DNA of 11,544 bases from assembly GCA_020438525.1 (NCBI GenBank), contig JAGQUL010000228.1, forward strand, positions 833 to 12,376. The letters are read 5' to 3'. The position numbers and the translations under genes are program-made. The number at the start of each line of letters is the position of its first letter. Position 1 is the first letter of the stretch. The stretch is from Thermoleophilia bacterium. Lineage in GTDB: Bacteria > Actinomycetota > Thermoleophilia > Gaiellales > SKUG01. Positions 1 through 6,788 of the stretch are shown piece after piece. The notes beneath the pieces are model-generated. The model ran no database searches and was not told the DNA's origin. It was given only the letters and a program-made list of their open reading frames with translations.

Positions 1-504
1 GCGGTCGGCCTCGTCGAGCACGAGCGTGGTGGCCTGCGACAGGTTCACCTGCCGGCTGCGCACCAGGTCGACGAGCCGCCCCGGGGTGGCCACGATGATC
101 GGTGCGGACGCGGCGGCCTTGGCCTGCTTGTGGCCGTGCCCGCCGCCGTAGACCGCGACGCATCGCAGCTGCAGCGACCACGCGATCGGCACGAGCTCGT
201 CGCGGACCTGGATCGCGAGCTCGCGGCCGGGAACGAGGATCACGGCGCTCGGCGTGCGCTCGCCGCGCGGCAGGCGGGCGATGATCGGCAGCCCGAACGC
301 GAGCGTCTTGCCGGAGCCGGTGGGCGACTTGACGAGCACGTCGTGCCCCTCCGCGGCAACCGGCACCACCGCCTGCTGGATCGGGAACGCGTGGGTGAGA
401 CCGGCGCGCTCGAGCGCCACGGCGGTGTGCGGGTGCACCTCGTCCATGTCGCCGAAGCGGATCGGCGACGGGGCGGTGGCGGCGGTGGCAGGGGTCTCGT
501 CCAT
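1..504 (-). CDS. DEAD-box RNA helicase, N-terminal part (cut by window edge)
   Basis: This is the first 168 codons of an ATP-dependent RNA helicase on the minus strand; the rest lies beyond position 1. The RecA-like domain 1 motifs appear in family order: a Q-motif region around residues 40-48 (FPIQQAVVPV), motif I SPTGSGKT at 60-67 (ATP binding), motif Ia PGRELA at 92-97, a GG motif at 120-122, motif Ib TPGR at 140-143 and motif II DEAD at 164-167, just before the edge. Motifs III-VI and domain 2 are not in the window. DEAD-box proteins unwind short RNA duplexes in ribosome assembly or mRNA decay; which role applies cannot be told from this half. The ATG at 504 lacks a clear Shine-Dalgarno; an in-frame Met at residue 20 is an alternative start. 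It is transcribed divergently from the propeller gene at 717, with 212 bases between them. Confidence 0.93.
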   Translation of the reverse strand, partial: MDETPATAATAPSPIRFGDMDEVHPHTAVALERAGLTHAFPIQQAVVPVAAEGHDVLVKSPTGSGKTLAFGLPIIARLPRGERTPSAVILVPGRELAIQVRDELVPIAWSLQLRCVAVYGGGHGHKQAKAAASAPIIVATPGRLVDLVRSRQVNLSQATTLVLDEADR

Positions 505-716
505 GCACACAGGGTCGCATGCGCGTCGAGCCCGCACGCGAGCGCGGCCGTGCGCGAGGCCGCATGGGCAGCGAATGTGGCCGCTCGGGCCGCTCGGGGC
601 TTCCTGCCACCGACTTCGACGGGCACGCACACCACGGATTCGCGCCGCTTCGTGGTCGGTGTGGACGCGGCTGCACGCCGCTCAAGCCGGCGGCTGGGAA
701 TGCCGATTGATGACCG

Positions 717-2582
717 ATGGCGATTCGGCAGCTCACCTGGCGTCGCGCGCGACCGTACGCGACCGCGTTCGCGGCTGCGCTCACGTGTGCGTGCGCGATG
801 CTCGCGTCGACCAGCCGAACAGCCCATTCGAGCTCGGCAAGCGTGACCGTGACTCTGGACGTGGCGAGCTCGACCTCCATCGACGGCGCGACCGGCTGCA
901 GCTCCGGGTCGAGTGGCGTGACGTCGTTCGGATCGATCCCGGCCGGTACGAAGTACGTCAGCTCCGGCACCTGCACGATCGAGTTCGGATCGACCAACGA
1001 CACGTCCATGCTGCTCGCGTACCAGTCCGACCAGGGCGGGGTCGCCGGATGGAGCCCGACCGTCGGCGACCTCGACACGAGCTTCTCGAGCGGCGACGGC
1101 TCGGACGGGGTCGCATACGTCGACTTCGCGGGCAACGCCGACGTCGCCGACGACATCGCGGTCATGGATGACGGTCGGATCGTGCTTGGCGGCTACACCG
1201 ACGGCGGCAGCCATAACATGGCGGCGGCGCGGCTGCTCGCCGACGGCACGCCCGACAACTCGTTCAACACGAACGGGCGCAGCGAAATCTCGTTCGCGGC
1301 GGGCGACGATGACGCATGGGCGGCGGACGTGCAATCCGACGACAAGGTGGTGCTGTGCGGCTCGACGGCCGGCGGGGCTCGGATGTCGCTGATGCGCATG
1401 ACCGCCGGCGGCCTGATCGACAACTCGTTCGGCGGCACCGGCAAGGTGCAGCCGACGTTCAACAACACCGACTGGTGCGGCGACGTGATCGCGATGGACG
1501 ATGGCCGGATCCTTGCAGTCGGCGGCACGTGGGACACCGTGGACAACGACATCGCAGTCGCACGCCTGCTCTCCGACGGCCAGCTCGACCCGGACTTCGG
1601 CACGGGCGGGCGGTACGTCCTCGACTACGAATCGGCAAACGAGCGGGAAGCTGCAGAGGCCGCAGCCATCCAGCCGGACGGAAAGATCGTGGTGGTCGCG
1701 CACTCCGAGTTCTACGGCGACGTGCTGGTCGCGCGACTGAACGAGAACGGCACCGTCGACAACTCGTTCGGAGGCGGGTGGGCGCGCTTCGACATGGGTG
1801 GCGGTGTCGACGAGGTTGCCGCGGTCAGGCTGCAGGAAGACGGCAAGGTCGTGATCTTCGGCTTCACCGACGCGGCAGGCAACGACGACATGTACGTCGC
1901 ACGGCTGCTCGCGACCGGCGGGTTCGACCCCTCCTTCGGAGGCGGCAACGGCTATGTCGCCATACCGGTCGGCTCCGGCAACGACAAGGCGCTGGACGGC
2001 ATCATCCAGCCCGATGGCTCGTACCTGATCGCAGGCACGGCCTATGGAGCGAACGACGACGTGGCGGTCGCACGCGTGCTCGAGGACGGAACGCTCGACG
2101 ACTCGTTCGGCACGGCGGGCATCGCAACCTACGACCTGAGCGGCGCCTCCGACACCGGCCGTGCACTCGCGTTCACGAGGGACGGACGGCTGCTCGTCGC
2201 CGGAACCGCCGCGAACGCCACGAGCGACATGATGGTCTTCCAGCTCGACCAGCTTGACCAGTTCGACGACTACGCCGACGGGTCGACCGACTGGGACGCC
2301 GGGCGAAGCACATTCGGCGCCTGCCTCGATGGGGTCGGGCTCGGCGCGACGGTCGACGTCGACACATGGGTGACGACCGGGTCATGCACATCGGTCGATA
2401 CGGACCCGTGGAACGCGATTGCTCCTGACGCAACCGACCCCTCTGCAGTCATCGCGAAGGCCCCGACGAGCGTGGATACCGCCGTCGCGCAGATCAGGTT
2501 CGGAGTTCGCACCGCGGCCGACCAGCAGACCGGACGGTACATGGCACCGATCACGTTCGAGACCGTCGCCCCCTCGCTGTGA
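717..2582 (+). CDS. Secreted delta-60 repeat (seven-repeat beta-propeller) protein
   Basis: This 621-residue protein is predicted to be exported. Residues 1-42 have an Arg-rich n-region (RQLTWRRAR) and an Ala/Leu core, followed by a Ser/Ala-rich stretch suited to signal peptidase I. Seven copies of a roughly 56-residue unit begin at D-x-S/D-F motifs at residues 120, 180, 235, 291, 348, 404 and 461, each followed by a strand like 'DDGRIVLGG' and one like 'xxARLLxDG'. This is the delta-60 repeat (DUF5122), thought to form beta-propeller blades; seven would close one propeller. Flanks at 43-115 and 517-621 are a different, Gly/Ser/Thr-rich beta sequence with Cys61/Cys86 and Cys536/Cys557, ending in a strand-like PITFETVAP. 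No sortase motif, lipobox or C-terminal membrane anchor is visible, so it is probably released or loosely held at the surface. The ligand is unknown. The ATG at 717 was chosen because it places the signal peptide at the N-terminus; the ribosome site is weak. Confidence 0.9.
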   Translation: MAIRQLTWRRARPYATAFAAALTCACAMLASTSRTAHSSSASVTVTLDVASSTSIDGATGCSSGSSGVTSFGSIPAGTKYVSSGTCTIEFGSTNDTSMLLAYQSDQGGVAGWSPTVGDLDTSFSSGDGSDGVAYVDFAGNADVADDIAVMDDGRIVLGGYTDGGSHNMAAARLLADGTPDNSFNTNGRSEISFAAGDDDAWAADVQSDDKVVLCGSTAGGARMSLMRMTAGGLIDNSFGGTGKVQPTFNNTDWCGDVIAMDDGRILAVGGTWDTVDNDIAVARLLSDGQLDPDFGTGGRYVLDYESANEREAAEAAAIQPDGKIVVVAHSEFYGDVLVARLNENGTVDNSFGGGWARFDMGGGVDEVAAVRLQEDGKVVIFGFTDAAGNDDMYVARLLATGGFDPSFGGGNGYVAIPVGSGNDKALDGIIQPDGSYLIAGTAYGANDDVAVARVLEDGTLDDSFGTAGIATYDLSGASDTGRALAFTRDGRLLVAGTAANATSDMMVFQLDQLDQFDDYADGSTDWDAGRSTFGACLDGVGLGATVDVDTWVTTGSCTSVDTDPWNAIAPDATDPSAVIAKAPTSVDTAVAQIRFGVRTAADQQTGRYMAPITFETVAPSL

Positions 2583-2638
2583 GGGGCATGGCCGCGTAGG
2601 ATCGCGCGAGTGCGTGCGCCGCCGGGAGGACTCACGGG

Positions 2639-2665
2639 CGCGCGCGTGACGAAAGGACGCGCGTG
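2639..2665 (+). promoter_or_regulatory. Possible hairpin around the ribosome binding site of the FAD-subunit gene
   Basis: CGCGCGT at 2641-2647 pairs with ACGCGCG at 2657-2663, leaving a 9-base loop (2648-2656) that carries the GAAAGG ribosome-binding sequence. The first base of the GTG start (2663) closes the stem, and a G-U plus a C-G pair (2639-2640 with 2664-2665) could extend it over the whole start codon. The pairing is seen directly; regulation of translation by it is inference, and CG-rich runs pair easily by chance in such DNA. Confidence 0.3.
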
Positions 2666-3544
2666 GACTTCCTGCAGCCGACCAGCCTCGACGAGGCGCT
2701 CGCCATGAAGGCGGAGCGATCCGAGGCGACGCCCATCCAGGGCGGCACCGACCTGATGGTCGACATCAACTTCGATCGCGAGCGGCCCGACGCGACGCTC
2801 GACCTCAACCGCGTGCCGGAGCTGCTCGAGATCGAGACCGACCCGGGCGACGACCACGTCTGGGTCGGTGCCGGCGTCCCCTACCTTCGGATCATGCGCG
2901 AGCTGCAGACCGAGGCCCCCGGCCTGTGCATGGCCTCGCGCACCGTGGGCTCACCACAGATCCGCGCACGCGGAACGCTCGGCGGCAACCTGGGCACCGC
3001 CTCCCCCGCCGGCGACACGCTGCCGATGCTCGCCGCCGCCGGCGCGAGCGCCGAGGTCGCATCGAGCGCGCGCGGCACGCGCGAGATCCCGGTCAGCGAG
3101 TTCATCGTGCGCCCGCGCCACTCCGCGCTCGAGCCCGACGAGCTGATCACCCGCGTTCGCGTTCCGCGCGCCCGCGGACCGCAGCAGTTCGGCAAGGTCG
3201 GCCAGCGCAACGCGATGGTGATCTCGATCGCCTCGTTCGGGCTCGCGCTCGACGCCACCGCGCGAACCGTCGGCACCGGGATCGGCTCGGCCGGCCCCAC
3301 GATCCTGCTCGCCCCCGAAGCCAACGAGTTCGCCGCCGGAGCGCTCGACTGGGACGAAGCCGCGCCCATGCCCGACGGCACCGCCAGCCGCTTCGGCACG
3401 CTCGTGAGCGAGGCCGCGAGCCCGATCGACGACGTGCGTGGCACCGCCCGCTATCGCCGCCACGCGCTCGCGGTGGTGGCCGCCCGCGCGCTCGCCTGGG
3501 CGTGGAACGACTACCGCGCATCGACCCGAGAGGACGTCGCATGA
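2663..3544 (+). CDS. FAD-binding subunit of xanthine dehydrogenase-type molybdenum hydroxylase
   Basis: This is the 293-residue medium subunit, of usual length for CoxM/XdhB-type FAD proteins. It passes electrons from the 2Fe-2S clusters to FAD and on to NAD or another acceptor in the cytoplasm. Family signatures seen are the FAD pyrophosphate-binding segment QGGTDLMV at residues 26-33 and the segment at 93-123, with RTVGSPQIRARGTLGGN followed by GTASPAGD. The C-terminal CO-dehydrogenase flavoprotein domain ends with RYRRHA at 263-268. The GTG start at 2663 is supported by GAAAGGA at 2651-2657, about 5 bases upstream, and by the standard N-terminus MDFLQPTSLDEAL. It is the first gene of the locus; its stop overlaps the start of the Fe-S gene (ATGA), so the two are surely co-translated. 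The gap from the propeller gene (80 bases) holds a TAGGAT at 2597-2602 that could be a -10 element, without a convincing -35. Confidence 0.93.
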   Translation: MDFLQPTSLDEALAMKAERSEATPIQGGTDLMVDINFDRERPDATLDLNRVPELLEIETDPGDDHVWVGAGVPYLRIMRELQTEAPGLCMASRTVGSPQIRARGTLGGNLGTASPAGDTLPMLAAAGASAEVASSARGTREIPVSEFIVRPRHSALEPDELITRVRVPRARGPQQFGKVGQRNAMVISIASFGLALDATARTVGTGIGSAGPTILLAPEANEFAAGALDWDEAAPMPDGTASRFGTLVSEAASPIDDVRGTARYRRHALAVVAARALAWAWNDYRASTREDVA

Positions 3545-4023
3545 AGGTGACGCTGCGAGTGAACGGCGAGACCGTCGAGGCCGAGAACGTGTGGCCGGGC
3601 GCCAGCCTGCTCACGATGCTGCGCGACGAGCTGCAGCTGCCCGGCTCCAAGAACGCCTGCGAGCAGGGCGAGTGCGGATCCTGCAGCGTGCTGCTCGACG
3701 GCGAGCTCGTCTGCGCGTGCCTGGTCCAGGCCGGCCAGGCCGAGGGACGCGACGTGCGCACCGTGGAAGGGCTCTCCGGCGACGGCGAGCAGGGCGTGGG
3801 CGACGTGCAGCAGGCGTTCCTCGACGCCGGCGGCGTGCAGTGCGGCTTCTGCACGCCAGGCTTCATCATGGCGGTCGACCACCTGCTCACCCAGGACCCC
3901 GACCCCTCCGACGAGACGATCCGCGAGGAGCTGAGCGGCAACCTCTGCCGCTGCACCGGCTACGAGAAGATCCTCGACGCCGTGCGCCTCGCCGCAAAGC
4001 GCCGCCGAGGCGTCGTTCAGTAG
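3541..4023 (+). CDS. 2Fe-2S subunit of xanthine dehydrogenase-type molybdenum hydroxylase
   Basis: This 160-residue iron-sulfur subunit has both expected clusters. The plant-ferredoxin-type N-terminal cluster uses Cys40, Cys45, Cys48 and Cys60 (C-x4-C-x2-C-x11-C). The helical C-terminal domain binds the second cluster through Cys101 and Cys104 (QCGFCTPGF) and Cys136 and Cys138 (NLCRCTGY). All eight ligands are present, so it should be functional. It relays electrons from the molybdenum centre to the FAD subunit. The ATG at 3541 overlaps the upstream stop by four bases, which settles the start. In most such loci the large Mo subunit follows directly; here a 343-base stretch with a palindrome, a tRNA and a terminator separates them. 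Confidence 0.96.
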   Translation: MKVTLRVNGETVEAENVWPGASLLTMLRDELQLPGSKNACEQGECGSCSVLLDGELVCACLVQAGQAEGRDVRTVEGLSGDGEQGVGDVQQAFLDAGGVQCGFCTPGFIMAVDHLLTQDPDPSDETIREELSGNLCRCTGYEKILDAVRLAAKRRRGVVQ

Positions 4024-4033
4024 GACGAGCAGG

Positions 4034-4055
4034 TTCGTCACGCGCTTGTGACGAA
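4034..4055. promoter_or_regulatory. Perfect 8-6-8 palindrome, possible operator
   Basis: TTCGTCAC at 4034-4041 and GTGACGAA at 4048-4055 form a perfect inverted repeat with a 6-base spacer, starting 10 bases after the Fe-S gene stop. A third copy of the same 8-mer lies at 4088-4095, in the upstream-to-tRNA stretch. The symmetry and repeated half-site look like a binding site for a dimeric regulator acting on the tRNA or the Mo-subunit gene. A stem-loop in the 3' end of the Fe-S transcript is the alternative, but no U-run follows as a terminator would need. Confidence 0.4.
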
Positions 4056-4149
4056 GTCGATGCGAATTCGGCACGAACTGCGCGCCATTCGTCACATTTG
4101 CTCCTTCACCATGGAGACCGGCCACCCAGTGCTCACCACGAGTGCGCGG

Positions 4150-4222
4150 CCCCCGGTAGCTCAGTGGATGGAGCAACCGCTTGACGGACGGTAGGTCGCC
4201 GGTTCAAATCCGGCCCGGGGGA
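4150..4222 (+). tRNA. tRNA with GAC anticodon (tRNA-Val), atypical
   Basis: A 73-base cloverleaf folds without gaps. The acceptor CCCCCGG (4150-4156) pairs fully with CCGGGGG (4215-4221), with discriminator A at 4222. The D stem is GCTC/GAGC (4159-4162, 4171-4174). The anticodon stem is 4176-4180 with 4188-4192, around loop TTGACGG (4181-4187). The variable loop is AGGTC, and the T arm is GCCGG-TTCAAAT-CCGGC (4198-4214). With U33 at 4182 the anticodon is GAC, reading valine GUC/GUU. Oddities: a C-A mismatch at positions 31-39 of the anticodon stem, G at 21 where A is nearly invariant, G38, and a C1-G72 end pair. No CCA is encoded, which is usual in actinobacteria. A class I fold with a short variable loop rules out Ser or Leu. 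It could be a working valine tRNA, a diverged tRNA or a decaying copy. Confidence 0.8.
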
Positions 4223-4288
4223 TTCGCGCCAGACGATGCGCTACAGTGTGGGAACCGTCAAGCGGATGCTCGACATGCTGAGCTCCGT

Positions 4289-4327
4289 ACGAAGCCCGCG
4301 CCGCTCGGTGCGGGCTTCGTCGTCTTT
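4289..4327 (+). terminator. Strong intrinsic terminator after the tRNA
   Basis: A perfect 11-bp stem, ACGAAGCCCGC at 4289-4299 with GCGGGCTTCGT at 4310-4320, encloses a 10-base loop and is followed by CGTCTTT. It probably ends the tRNA transcript about 70-100 bases after the mature 3' end. Because it lies 40 bases upstream of the Mo-subunit start, it would also stop readthrough from the FAD and Fe-S genes, or act as an attenuator for the Mo-subunit gene if that gene's promoter lies upstream of the hairpin (a TACAGT at 4242-4247 is a weak -10 candidate). Confidence 0.75.
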
Positions 4328-4366
4328 CACTTCGCGCGCGCCCACGCGTGTGCGAGGATCGATTGC

Positions 4367-6751
4367 ATGACGACGATCGAGCGAGCAACCACCACCCCGC
4401 TCACCCCGCGCCAGCCGCTCACCCCGGCCGAGCCGCGCGCGCCGCGCCCGGACTCCCCCGTTCGCGGCGGCGTGGGCACCAACGCCCGCCGCCCCGACGG
4501 CATCCCCAAGGTGAAGGGCGAGTTCGCCTACTCCTCCGACCTGTGGGCCGAGGGAATGCTGCACGGCGCGACCGTGCGCAGCCCGCACCCGCACGCGCGG
4601 ATCGTCTCGATCGACACCTCCGCCGCCCGCTCGATGCAGGGCGTGCGCAGCGTGCTGACCGCCGACGACGTGCCCGGCGCCAAGGTCTACGGCATGGAGC
4701 ACCGCGACCAGCCCGTGCTGGCGTGGGACGTCGTTCGCTACCACGGCGAGCCCGTCGCGATCGTGGCGGCCGAGGACCCGGAGACCGCGCGCCGCGCCGC
4801 CGATGCGGTCGTCGTCGTCTACGAGGAGCTCGAGCCGATCGTGGACGCGGAGCTGGCGATCTCCGGCAATGCGCCCGAGCTGCATCCCGACACCGGCAAC
4901 GTCACGCGCCACGTCCACATCGAGCACGGCGAGCAGGACGACGACGCCCGCCGCGCCGCTGCGAGCGTGGTGGTCCGCGGCACGTACGAGATGGGCATGC
5001 AGGACCAGGCGTTCCTCGGCCCCGAGTCCGGGCTCGTGATCCCGGCCGAGGACGGCGGCGTCGACATCTACGTCGCCACGCAGTGGATGCACGTCGACAA
5101 GTGGCAGATCGCGCCATGTCTCGGGCTCGACGACGACCAGGTGCGCATCACGCTCGCCGGCGTGGGCGGCGCGTTCGGCGGACGCGAGGACCTGTCGATG
5201 CAGGTCCACGGCGCGATGCTTGCGCTCGCCACGCAGCGCCCCGTGCGCTTCGTGTACTCGCGCGAGGAGTCGTTCTTCGGGCACATCCACCGCCACCCGG
5301 CGCGGATGGAGTACGAGCACGGGGCCGACGAGACGGGCAAGCTCGTGTTCGTCAACGCGCGGATCGTGCTCGACGGTGGTGCCTACACCTCGTCCTCCAC
5401 CGCCGTGGCCGGCAACGCGGGCCGCTTCGCGCTCGGCCCGTACGAGGTGCCGAGCGCGACCATCGACTCGATCGTGGCGTACACCAACAACCCGCCGTGC
5501 GGCGCGATGCGCGGGTTCGGTGCGGTGCAGGTGGCGCTCGGCCACGAGGCGCAGATGGACAAGCTCGCTGCGGCGCTCGACATGGACCCGGTCGAGCTGC
5601 GCATCCGCAACGCGATGCAGCAGGGATCGGTGATGCCCACCGGGCAGGTCGTGCACAACCCGGCGCCCGTCAGGGAGCTGCTCGAGGCCGTGCGCGACGC
5701 GCCGCGGCGCGAGCTGGCCGAGGTCGGCGAGCGCGACGCGATCGACATTCGCCAGCTGCCGGGCGGCGCTGCCAACACCACGCACGGCGAGGGCGTGGTG
5801 CGCGGGGTCGGCTACGGGGTCGGCTTCAAGAACGTGGGCTTCGCGGAAGGGTTCGACGACTACTCCACCGCGCGCGTGACCTTGTCCCGTGGTGCGGAAG
5901 GCCCGGTGGTGAGCGTGCACACGGCCGCTGCGGAGGTCGGGCAGGGGCTCGTCACCGTGTGCATGCAGATCGCGCGCACGGAGCTGCCGTGCGGCGAGGC
6001 GATCGTGCTGCCCGCCACCACCGAGGTGGGCAGCGCGGGCTCGTCGAGCGCGTCACGCCAGACCTACATGACGGGCGGCGCGGTGAAGCACTCGTGCGAG
6101 CTCGTGCGCGGGCAGCTGCTCGATCGCGCGGCACAGCACGCGGGCGCAGCGCGCGAGGGGCTGCGGCTCGACGACGACGGCGTGATACGCGACGCATCCG
6201 GCGCGCTCGTGCTCGACGACGTGACGGTGCTGCTCGCCGAACCGATCGTGGTCGAGGAGGAGTTCCGCCACCGCGAGACGTTCCCGATGGATCCGCGCAC
6301 CGGACAGGGCGATGCGGACGTGCAATTCGCGTTCGCCGCGCACCGTGCGGTGGTCGACGTGGACCGCGACCTGGGGATCGTTCGCGTGCTCGACATGGCC
6401 ACGGCGCAGGACGTGGGCAAGGCGATGAACCCGCAGCAGCTCGAGGGGCAGATCGAGGGCGGCACCTCCCACGGCGTGGGGCTCGCGCTCATGGAGGAGA
6501 TCCAGATCGTGGGCGGCACGGTGCGCAACCCGTCGTTCACCGACTACCTGATCCCCACGATCCTCGACATGCCGACCGTGCAGATGACGATCATGGAGCT
6601 CGGCGATCCCGAGGCGCCGTACGGGCTGCGCGGCGTGGGCGAGCCGCCGTCGATCAGCTCCACCCCGGCGATCGTGGCAGCGGTGCGCGACGCGACCGGG
6701 GTCGACATCACCCGCGCCCCGATCCGACCCGACGACATCGTGTTCGGCTGA
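4367..6751 (+). CDS. Molybdopterin-binding large subunit of xanthine dehydrogenase (XdhD/PucD-like)
   Basis: This 794-residue catalytic subunit binds the molybdopterin cofactor and hydroxylates the substrate. Visible motifs in order: a small alpha/beta hammerhead domain (about 45-155), GGAFGGRE at 267-274, GAMRGFG at 379-385, EVGQGL at 523-528, GSAGSSSASRQT at 555-566 and the catalytic-Glu motif RGVGEP at 755-760 (Glu759). Glu274 and Arg382 align with the two purine-contacting residues of xanthine dehydrogenases (bovine E802 and R880); the CO dehydrogenase loop with its active-site Cys is absent. This supports a purine substrate over CO or aldehydes. The reading frame is open back to 4181, inside the tRNA, but the true start is the ATG at 4367, with GAGGA 8 bases upstream and no family homology expected before it. 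Residues 1-35 are a Pro/Thr/Arg-rich extension. The gene is separated from its partner subunits by the tRNA and terminator, so it is probably transcribed separately. Confidence 0.94.
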   Translation: MTTIERATTTPLTPRQPLTPAEPRAPRPDSPVRGGVGTNARRPDGIPKVKGEFAYSSDLWAEGMLHGATVRSPHPHARIVSIDTSAARSMQGVRSVLTADDVPGAKVYGMEHRDQPVLAWDVVRYHGEPVAIVAAEDPETARRAADAVVVVYEELEPIVDAELAISGNAPELHPDTGNVTRHVHIEHGEQDDDARRAAASVVVRGTYEMGMQDQAFLGPESGLVIPAEDGGVDIYVATQWMHVDKWQIAPCLGLDDDQVRITLAGVGGAFGGREDLSMQVHGAMLALATQRPVRFVYSREESFFGHIHRHPARMEYEHGADETGKLVFVNARIVLDGGAYTSSSTAVAGNAGRFALGPYEVPSATIDSIVAYTNNPPCGAMRGFGAVQVALGHEAQMDKLAAALDMDPVELRIRNAMQQGSVMPTGQVVHNPAPVRELLEAVRDAPRRELAEVGERDAIDIRQLPGGAANTTHGEGVVRGVGYGVGFKNVGFAEGFDDYSTARVTLSRGAEGPVVSVHTAAAEVGQGLVTVCMQIARTELPCGEAIVLPATTEVGSAGSSSASRQTYMTGGAVKHSCELVRGQLLDRAAQHAGAAREGLRLDDDGVIRDASGALVLDDVTVLLAEPIVVEEEFRHRETFPMDPRTGQGDADVQFAFAAHRAVVDVDRDLGIVRVLDMATAQDVGKAMNPQQLEGQIEGGTSHGVGLALMEEIQIVGGTVRNPSFTDYLIPTILDMPTVQMTIMELGDPEAPYGLRGVGEPPSISSTPAIVAAVRDATGVDITRAPIRPDDIVFG

Positions 6752-6788
6752 CGCGACACGAAGACCACCGCGTTCCCGACAATCTGGC

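Noticed and set aside
577..600. Tandem GGCCGCTCG repeat in the helicase-propeller gap
   Set aside because: Two short copies of a low-complexity CG-rich word; no more than expected in DNA of this composition.
240..1703. Minus-strand frame of 487 codons spanning helicase and propeller genes
   Set aside because: It crosses two real genes in the wrong frame, and its end is a frame-shifted shadow of the helicase N-terminus.
4181..4366. Upstream extension of the Mo-subunit frame
   Set aside because: It begins inside the tRNA and runs through the terminator; the ATG at 4367 has a ribosome site and fits family length.
4150..4366. tRNA as an integration site of a mobile element
   Set aside because: No integrase, no repeat of the tRNA 3' end and no foreign-looking genes follow; the Mo subunit belongs functionally with the genes before the tRNA.
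4241..5920. Long minus-strand frame of 559 codons opposite the Mo-subunit gene
   Set aside because: Composition is Arg/His/Val-rich mirror of GC-rich codons, with no recognisable domain; the plus strand encodes a clear xanthine dehydrogenase subunit.
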